A stretch of DNA of 12,764 bases. Source: Clostridiales bacterium (GTDB lineage: Bacteria > Bacillota > Clostridia > Oscillospirales > Oscillospiraceae). The stretch covers positions 1-12,764 of the forward strand of contig JAAYWX010000360.1 in NCBI GenBank assembly GCA_012516225.1. Reading direction: 5' to 3'. Shown one piece after another: positions 7,718 to 12,764 of this stretch. The notes under the pieces were generated by a model, which was not told where the DNA came from, made no database searches, and saw nothing but the letters and a program-made list of their open reading frames with translations. Numbering within the stretch: the stretch's first letter is position 1; each line of letters opens with the position of its first letter. Position numbers and translations under genes: made by a program.

Positions 7718-9694
7718 ATGAAACTTAGCGACAAAATGCCGTTATGGATAAAAAAGAAAAGCAATCGGCCGAACATCTCAAATGAAGAGATAATTAAGAA
7801 TATTCAGGGGAAATTAAAAGATAAAGATATATTGCAGACTGAAAAGCGCATTTACCCGGCTTTGGGCGAAAACTGCCCAAAGCCCGGGGTTTTTATAATA
7901 GTAAAGCTTGTCTTATCGGCATTATTGCTGGCTGCAAGCTTTATTTGGGAGTTTCCATATACGACGGAGTCTGGCATAAGGCTGGTTGCCGCATTAATTG
8001 CCGGTTATGACATTATCATCTCAGCTGTGCGGGATCTTTTACAAAAAGAATATCTGCGTGAAAATACTTTGATTGTTTCGGCCGCAGTCATATCGTTCTG
8101 TATAGGAAGGGAAACTGAGGCGGTTCTTGCCCCTATCATTTTTCATAGTGCCTGTCTTATGCGCGACTATGTTCTGTACCGTACAAGAAAGGCTCTCTGC
8201 GGAGTGATGGAAGCAGAAATGGACGTTTCTGATTCCGGCTTTTCTGCAGGAGATATGATTACTATAGTTGCAAAAATGACTGTTCCGGCAGATTGTGAAG
8301 TTGAAGACGGCACGGGTTATGCGGACTTTTCGTTTATCACCGGAGACAACAGCTTGAAAAGTATTTCCAAAGGCGACTTTTTGCCGGCAGGCTGTCTATG
8401 TGTGGACGGGGAATTAAACGCCAAGGTAAAAAACGCTCCCGAAAATTCTTTATATAAGCGGATTTCTGATACACTTATATCAGGTTTTGGTGCAATGACA
8501 GATACCGAAAAAGCCTGGTATTCGGCCTCAAAGCTGACTGTCCCGCTTTTACTTACATTCAGCGCTGTTCTGCTCCTGATACTGCCCCTTGTGTTCAAAT
8601 TCAGCATGGAAGAAGCATTTCGCAGAGTAGCCGCAATAATTGCTGTCACTTCACCGGCCGGAATACTGCTTGCTTTCCCAATCTCATTTTTTGCCGGTAT
8701 GGTAGAGGCAAGAACTCATGGTGCTGCCGTAAAGGATGCCCAGATTCTGGAGAAAGCTGCTTCAATAAAAACCGTTGTGTTCAACAAAGCGGGAACGCTG
8801 ACAGAAAAGAATTACTCCGTTACCGACATTAAATCCGACAAGATGGATCCGGCTACTTTTTTAAAAGTTGCCGCACACGCGGAGGCAAACAGCAGCAGCA
8901 ATGTGGCAAAAGCAATATTGGCCGCTTACGGCGGAGAAATTACAAAACCGCTGGTAACTGATTTCGTTGAATATAAGGGGAAAGGCGTTTCGGTAAGCGT
9001 GGACGACATTCAAATAATACTTGGAAACAGTGAATTTTTGTCCGAAAGAGAGATTGCTATTCCCGATGGATTTTACGACGGAAGCGTTGTCCATATGGCA
9101 GTCAACGGGATCTACGCTGGACGAATCACTCTCAGTGAAACGGTAACGCGCGATGCGTCCGATGCTATCCATCGCCTTCCGTCCTTCGGCGTTGATCGAA
9201 TAGCAATGGTTTCAGGCGACAGCCGGGAAAGAGATAGGCTTGTCGCTACAGAACTTGCTATTGAAGAATACTATGCCGAATGTACACCCGAAGAAAAGGC
9301 ACTTAGAATACGAAACCTTAAAGAAAGGCTCGCCTTGCGCGGCACGCTGGCGTATGTTGTAAATGCCGAAACCTCAGGTGAGGGGCTTGAAGAAGCGGAC
9401 ATCGGAATTAAAATAAACGGGCTTGCCTGCGGCTCGGGTTTCCCAGACGCGGATGTCGTTATTATGAACAATTCACCTGTTTCGGTTGCTTCTGTTATCC
9501 ACGCGGCACATATCACTAAAAGCTACATCTCTATAGGCGCACTCGGCTGCTTTTTTGTAAAAGCCGTCCTAATGCTTATGGCGGCATTCGGAATAGCTCC
9601 GCTCTGGTTTACCTTGATTATAGACAACTGCGCTTCCGCTGCATTCATAGTAAATTGCCTTAACCTGATGAAAAATTCAAAACAGTCCCGTTGA
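7718..9694 (+). CDS. Degenerate P1B-type metal ATPase homologue (probable pseudo-ATPase)
   Basis: The 658-residue product keeps the P1B transporter layout: membrane helices near 58-80, 87-108, a pair in 118-152, 273-293, 305-328, 602-626 and 629-650, with actuator and P/N domains between. It resembles Zn/Cd-type (ZntA/CadA-like) pumps, but the motifs that drive transport are altered. The phosphorylation motif DKTGTLT is NKAGTLT (Asn356; 8783-8803). TGES is TGDN (208-211). The helix CPx is SPA in TSPAG (311-315). The HP pair is SN (394-395). The hinge GDGxND is replaced by NAETSGE (from 549). Retained are GKG, the SGD of MVSGD (499-501) and the Lys of TPEEK. No N-terminal CxxC metal domain is seen. 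The frame has no stop or shift. ATG 7718 is chosen because GGGAGG (7706-7711) is 6 bases upstream but abuts ATG 7712. It follows fba by 54 bases and probably shares its transcript. Pumping by the normal cycle looks impossible; the real role is unknown. Confidence 0.88.
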   Translation: MKLSDKMPLWIKKKSNRPNISNEEIIKNIQGKLKDKDILQTEKRIYPALGENCPKPGVFIIVKLVLSALLLAASFIWEFPYTTESGIRLVAALIAGYDIIISAVRDLLQKEYLRENTLIVSAAVISFCIGRETEAVLAPIIFHSACLMRDYVLYRTRKALCGVMEAEMDVSDSGFSAGDMITIVAKMTVPADCEVEDGTGYADFSFITGDNSLKSISKGDFLPAGCLCVDGELNAKVKNAPENSLYKRISDTLISGFGAMTDTEKAWYSASKLTVPLLLTFSAVLLLILPLVFKFSMEEAFRRVAAIIAVTSPAGILLAFPISFFAGMVEARTHGAAVKDAQILEKAASIKTVVFNKAGTLTEKNYSVTDIKSDKMDPATFLKVAAHAEANSSSNVAKAILAAYGGEITKPLVTDFVEYKGKGVSVSVDDIQIILGNSEFLSEREIAIPDGFYDGSVVHMAVNGIYAGRITLSETVTRDASDAIHRLPSFGVDRIAMVSGDSRERDRLVATELAIEEYYAECTPEEKALRIRNLKERLALRGTLAYVVNAETSGEGLEEADIGIKINGLACGSGFPDADVVIMNNSPVSVASVIHAAHITKSYISIGALGCFFVKAVLMLMAAFGIAPLWFTLIIDNCASAAFIVNCLNLMKNSKQSR

Positions 9695-9715
9695 GCAGCG
9701 ATATAAAGATTTTTA

Positions 9716-9773
9716 TATACTCCCCCTCGGAAAGGGCTAAAGCGCCCGCTTCGAGAGGGAGTATAGCTTTTTT
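9716..9773 (+). terminator. Intrinsic terminator after the P-type ATPase homologue
   Basis: TATACTCCC (9716-9724) pairs perfectly with GGGAGTATA (9757-9765). The stem continues with CTCG opposite CGAG, and a small inner GGGC/GCCC stem lies near 9734-9747. Six Ts follow at 9768-9773. On the opposite strand the stem is followed by TAAAAATCTTTATAT, a weaker U-tract, so it may also help end the convergent HD-GYP gene. Confidence 0.85.
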
Positions 9774-9793
9774 ACTTTCGTCCGTTTATTGTT

Positions 9794-11113
9794 TCATGGC
9801 AAACTGCCGGAATATAAATCGGACACTATATAGTCCCAGCCGCTTACGAATTTATCTGCAAGCTCCGGGCAAAACATTGTTCCTTTGCAGTTTTTTATTT
9901 CTTCTATGCAATTTTCACGGGAAAATGCAGGTCGGTATACTCTGGCAATCATCATTGAGTCGACAGCATCGCAAATTGCAATTATCTGCGAACCTTTAGG
10001 TATCTCATCTCCTATAAGCCCGCCGGGATAACCGCTCCCGTCCCAGTGCTCATGATGGTGACGGATAATTTCCGCCACGCTTTCCAACTTTTCGCACTTC
10101 ATAATAATATCGGCACCTATATCGGGGTGGCGCCTTATCTCCGCCCATTCTTCCTCCGTAAGTTTTCCGCACTTGTTCAAGACAGCATCAGAAATGCCCA
10201 CTTTCCCCAAATCGTGAACTGAAGCGGCCATTTCAAGTTTTTCAGTTTCGAGAGGCGGAATTTTTAAGACTTTGCAAAATCTGTAAGTCAAATAGGCTAC
10301 TCGCCTTGAATGTCCGGCCGTGTACTTGTCCCTTGCCTCAAGTACATCGACAACGGTTTCAAACGTACTGCGATAAAAAGCAATAGGCAGATTTTCACGT
10401 ATGCTTTGGGGACTGTCCGGCGATAAAGGAAGTAAATCCTTCTTTATGCTTCCCTTGTCCATGTGTACTTTAATTCTATATACGATATCCTTATATCTGC
10501 CGCTTTTTAATCGAGGATAAGCATTAAGTATCCTTGCCTGAAAGACCCCTATATCTGCCGATCGATTTTCCTTGTCCGAAAGGAAATCAAATTTTTTCCT
10601 GAGTTTTAATGTCTCAGAAACAGAAACCGAAGCGTCTGCAAGCATCAGCACAGAAGAAATGACGAGTATAGGTATGCCAAGCTCCTGAGGAACTTCAGCA
10701 ATTAAGTGCTCGATAAAAGGATGTATTTCATTGAGGATAAAGACGCAGGCAAGTCCCCATAACATAGATGAGCGCAGGCAGACATAGCCACAGATATTGA
10801 AGGGCTCTTTTGAATAATCCCACCATTTGTCGCGAAAAAAGCATTCAAGTATGAAGCCTGCGGCAAATTCAAGGATAGACGTTACAACTGCCGAACCTAA
10901 AAAGAGAAGCGGCAGATTTTCTTTTAAATGTCCAAAACAAAGGATTACAGACAGCACGCCCAATCCATAAGCTGGACAAACAGGCCCTATAAGAAATCCG
11001 CGGTTTAGGAATTTTCCGTCTGAAACGGCATGATATATCACTTCGGCGCACCAGCCAAGAAAAGCATAGATAAAAAACATCCAAAAATATTGATATACAG
11101 CCTGAAAGGCCAT
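9794..11113 (-). CDS. CmpB-like (PF06541) membrane domain fused to HD-GYP phosphodiesterase domain
   Basis: The 439-residue product has two parts. Residues 1 to about 215 match the putative ABC-transporter type IV (CmpB) family: FFIYAFLGWCAEVIYH, NRGFLIGPVCPAYG, KWWDYS, FNICGYVCL and a soluble tail with AYPRLKSGRY. About five membrane helices lie at 10-29, 40-60, 67-89, 116-130 and 145-163. Residues from about 245 to 425 form a complete HD-GYP domain: AGHSRRVA, the metal pair His300-Asp301 in HDLGK, HPDIGADII at 329-337, HHEHWDGSGYPGGL at 353-366 and ICDAVDSM with Asp382. HD-GYP proteins typically hydrolyse cyclic-di-GMP or related cyclic dinucleotides; all expected metal ligands are present, so it is probably active and membrane-anchored. 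The start at 11113 has GGAGGA about 8 bases upstream. It is 18 bases behind the lipid-kinase gene, so probably cotranscribed. The signal sensed by the membrane half is unknown. Confidence 0.88.
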   Translation of the reverse strand: MAFQAVYQYFWMFFIYAFLGWCAEVIYHAVSDGKFLNRGFLIGPVCPAYGLGVLSVILCFGHLKENLPLLFLGSAVVTSILEFAAGFILECFFRDKWWDYSKEPFNICGYVCLRSSMLWGLACVFILNEIHPFIEHLIAEVPQELGIPILVISSVLMLADASVSVSETLKLRKKFDFLSDKENRSADIGVFQARILNAYPRLKSGRYKDIVYRIKVHMDKGSIKKDLLPLSPDSPQSIRENLPIAFYRSTFETVVDVLEARDKYTAGHSRRVAYLTYRFCKVLKIPPLETEKLEMAASVHDLGKVGISDAVLNKCGKLTEEEWAEIRRHPDIGADIIMKCEKLESVAEIIRHHHEHWDGSGYPGGLIGDEIPKGSQIIAICDAVDSMMIARVYRPAFSRENCIEEIKNCKGTMFCPELADKFVSGWDYIVSDLYSGSLP

Positions 11114-11131
11114 TATAATTTCCTCCTATGC

Positions 11132-12076
11132 TTATGCATGCATAAATTGCGGACCTTTTTCCGTCAGGAAAGGTATGCCTCGAGGAACAATAAAGTTTAT
11201 TGCCTTTTCAACTACTTCTATAGCAACACGTTTTTCGTTTACAACTTCACCGTCAAGAATATAAGAAAAATCAGAGCCGCCCTCAATTGTTATATGTTTT
11301 CCTCGGCGATAAATCATGCAGTCATCAAATTTTGAGTTTCCGATATGTTCTCCGCGTGCATATGAACGGGCAAGCATTATGAATTTTAATCTTGAAACGG
11401 GTTTTACCAAGCAAACCTCAAGAATTCCGTCATCATTTTTTGAGCGCGGTGCACAGCGGAAGGAACTTCCCACATAATTCCCGTTTGCAATTGTACAAAG
11501 CAGGGCATAGCCGCTGCATATTACTTCACCGTCGACAGTTCCCCTGCACTGTGTCTTCATGGAATTGAAAAGTGCTTTTGCAACACCCGCCAAATATGCC
11601 CGCTTTCCGCTTGATATTTTATGTGTCTTAATTTTTTCCATAGTTTTTATAACGGCCGTATCAAATCCGAAATCGCACACGTTTATACAGTACTTGTTTC
11701 CCGCGCGAATCAAATCTATGGGACATTCTGTTCCGTTTATCTGAGAGTCAATATCCAGAAACCCTTCCGCACCACCGGAATACTTAACAAAATCATTGCC
11801 GCTGCCGCACGGATAGCACCCCACGCTTGCATGCGGAAAATTAACCGCGCCGTTTACAACTTCGTTTAAAGTCCCATCGCCTCCGCACGAATAAAATCTG
11901 AGAGGGGAAGAAGTCGCTGCGCATTTTTCCGCAACAAAGGCTGTGGCGTCACCGGGGCCTTTCGTGCGGTAAACCTTGCAGACAGAAGCACTTTTGGATT
12001 TTTCTATAGCGTTTTCAATTGCTTTTGTCGAATCTGATGCACCGGCTGCCGGGTTGATAATAAAAATATGTTCCAC
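11132..12076 (-). CDS. Diacylglycerol/lipid kinase family protein
   Basis: The product belongs to the DAGK catalytic / YegS-BmrU family, which phosphorylates diacylglycerol or related lipids with ATP and feeds them back into phospholipid synthesis. The 314 residues begin with HIFIINPAAG, then GGDGTLNEV at 65-73 (nucleotide-binding loop), PCGSGNDFVK at 89-98, a central GFDTAVIKTMEK segment, and a C-terminal YILDGE motif with the conserved Asp-Gly-Glu. No membrane helix is seen; the enzyme is probably cytosolic or peripheral at the membrane. I chose GTG 12076 because AGGTG lies 6 bases upstream and the family starts just before the IINP strand. An ATG at 12118 would add 14 residues but has no ribosome binding site. 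It lies 53 bases behind the DUF308 gene. The lipid substrate cannot be told from the sequence; dgkB is possible but not assigned. Confidence 0.9.
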   Translation of the reverse strand: MEHIFIINPAAGASDSTKAIENAIEKSKSASVCKVYRTKGPGDATAFVAEKCAATSSPLRFYSCGGDGTLNEVVNGAVNFPHASVGCYPCGSGNDFVKYSGGAEGFLDIDSQINGTECPIDLIRAGNKYCINVCDFGFDTAVIKTMEKIKTHKISSGKRAYLAGVAKALFNSMKTQCRGTVDGEVICSGYALLCTIANGNYVGSSFRCAPRSKNDDGILEVCLVKPVSRLKFIMLARSYARGEHIGNSKFDDCMIYRRGKHITIEGGSDFSYILDGEVVNEKRVAIEVVEKAINFIVPRGIPFLTEKGPQFMHA

Positions 12077-12129
12077 TTTATTCACCTTTGTATTTTTATG
12101 TATATCTTTTAATATCATCTATATCTATT

Positions 12130-12708
12130 TTATATTTCGGAAGTATTTGTTTCTTTGATATTTAAGCTCTTCTTAATTCTGCTGTAAAAAATAAGCAGTG
12201 CCGCAGCGTCTATAACACCGTTCGCTATAAGCGCAATTCCCAAAAACTGCAGGAGAGTTTCCATGGCTTTAAAGGGGTTTACAATCATAAGAACGCCTAA
12301 AACGGCTGTAACAAGAGCCATAACAAGCGTATACTGCCAGCTTTTGTCGCGGATCTTAATCATATCCGCCGCATTCTGCAGCTTTATAAGGCTGTCTAAA
12401 AGAATGGCTATTCCCAAAACAGTCGGCAATACTTTTATGATAGTTTCCGGACGCACCAAAACAAAAATTCCGCATCCGGCAAAGATAAGGCCGGCGACAA
12501 GACCCAGACTATAGCCGCTGAGAGTTACGGGAGCCATAAAATATTCTATCGTCCGAGCCAGTCCCAGCAGGCAGAGAAAACCGCCGAAAATATAGCAGAT
12601 GATCTTTCCGGATGTTTCAGGGCAAGCAAGAAAAAGTACGCCGAGCAAAACAAATACCAGCGCCGTAAGAAAATAATCTCTTATAAAACTTTTCGGAATC
12701 ATTCTCAT
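12130..12708 (-). CDS. DUF308/HdeD-like six-helix membrane protein
   Basis: The 192-residue product is almost entirely hydrophobic, with predicted membrane helices near 11-28, 35-52, 66-85, 91-108, 126-143 and 150-175 and a charged C-terminal tail. It shows three internal repeats of a two-helix unit, each centred on a Pro after a helix: CPETSGKIICYI near 29, VRPETIIKVLPTVLGI near 85 and VNPFKAMETLLQFLGI near 142. This is the pattern of the DUF308 (HdeD-like) family; HdeD itself is linked to acid resistance in enteric bacteria, but a role here is not established. The ATG at 12708 has GGAGAA with a 7-base gap; a second ATG lies two codons further in. It is the first gene of the - strand operon with the lipid kinase and HD-GYP genes, which suggests an envelope role. 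Confidence 0.82.
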   Translation of the reverse strand: MRMIPKSFIRDYFLTALVFVLLGVLFLACPETSGKIICYIFGGFLCLLGLARTIEYFMAPVTLSGYSLGLVAGLIFAGCGIFVLVRPETIIKVLPTVLGIAILLDSLIKLQNAADMIKIRDKSWQYTLVMALVTAVLGVLMIVNPFKAMETLLQFLGIALIANGVIDAAALLIFYSRIKKSLNIKETNTSEI

Positions 12709-12755
12709 AGCATTTTCTCCGTATTATAAAAATTTTCCGCCGTTTGCGTTCCAAC

Positions 12756-12761
12756 ATTATA
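12756..12761 (-). promoter_or_regulatory. Possible -10 element for the DUF308-lipid kinase-HD-GYP operon
   Basis: Read on the - strand this is a perfect TATAAT. Transcription would begin near 12749 and leave a leader of about 40 bases before the ATG at 12708. The matching -35 would lie beyond the window end, so the promoter cannot be confirmed. Confidence 0.35.
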
Positions 12762-12764
12762 TAA

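Noticed and set aside
7718..9694. Calling the P-type ATPase homologue a pseudogene
   Set aside because: There is no stop, frameshift or truncation; the signals around it are intact and the changes cluster at catalytic motifs, so it is reported as a coding gene with a probable non-catalytic product.
11132..11143. ATGCATGCAT palindrome at the lipid-kinase 3' end
   Set aside because: It is part of the last codons of the gene and has no neighbouring copy or promoter, so chance is the simplest explanation.
12077..12118. Upstream ATG start (12118) for the lipid kinase
   Set aside because: No ribosome binding site precedes it, while GTG 12076 has AGGTG at proper spacing and fits the family start.
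12723..12728. Perfect TATAAT on the - strand close to the DUF308 start
   Set aside because: A transcript from it would begin inside the ribosome binding site, and no fitting -35 is present at 16-18 bases.

Overview
The window looks like chromosome from a low-to-mid GC Gram-positive bacterium, most likely a member of Clostridia such as an Oscillospirales-type gut organism. The pointers are the infB-rbfA-nrnA-truB-ribF gene order, strong GGAGG-type ribosome binding sites throughout, a pyrophosphate-type phosphofructokinase beside a class II aldolase, and a CmpB-type (PF06541) membrane domain. This is inferred from gene content; no 16S rRNA or other marker is present.

Left part (1-5216, + strand): a conserved translation and RNA-metabolism operon. 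It starts inside infB (IF2, 5' end outside the window) and continues with rbfA, nrnA, truB and ribF, tightly spaced or overlapping. It closes with a long bipartite inverted repeat (5231-5309) that can terminate both ribF and the convergent gene pfp.

Middle (5335-9775): two consecutive glycolytic enzymes are divergently arranged. Pfp (- strand) makes fructose 1,6-bisphosphate and class II Fba (+ strand) cleaves it. They share a 142 bp intergenic region with a good sigma-A-like promoter for fba. Right behind fba, with no visible terminator, lies the most striking gene: a full-length, unbroken P1B-type metal ATPase homologue in which nearly every catalytic motif is changed. The phosphorylation site reads NKAGTLT, the actuator TGE reads TGD, the transmembrane CPx reads SPA, the HP pair reads SN, and the GDGxND hinge is gone. 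It looks like a conserved-fold pseudo-ATPase and is the best candidate for something undescribed. A strong hairpin terminator follows.

Right part (9794-12708, - strand): a probable three-gene membrane/signalling operon. Transcription order is a DUF308/HdeD-like six-helix membrane protein, a diacylglycerol-kinase-family lipid kinase, and a membrane protein that fuses a CmpB-like domain to a complete HD-GYP domain, the fold of cyclic-di-GMP phosphodiesterases. The grouping suggests membrane lipid or envelope homeostasis linked to cyclic dinucleotide signalling, but that link is inference.

No tRNA, rRNA, CRISPR array, insertion sequence or phage gene was recognised.
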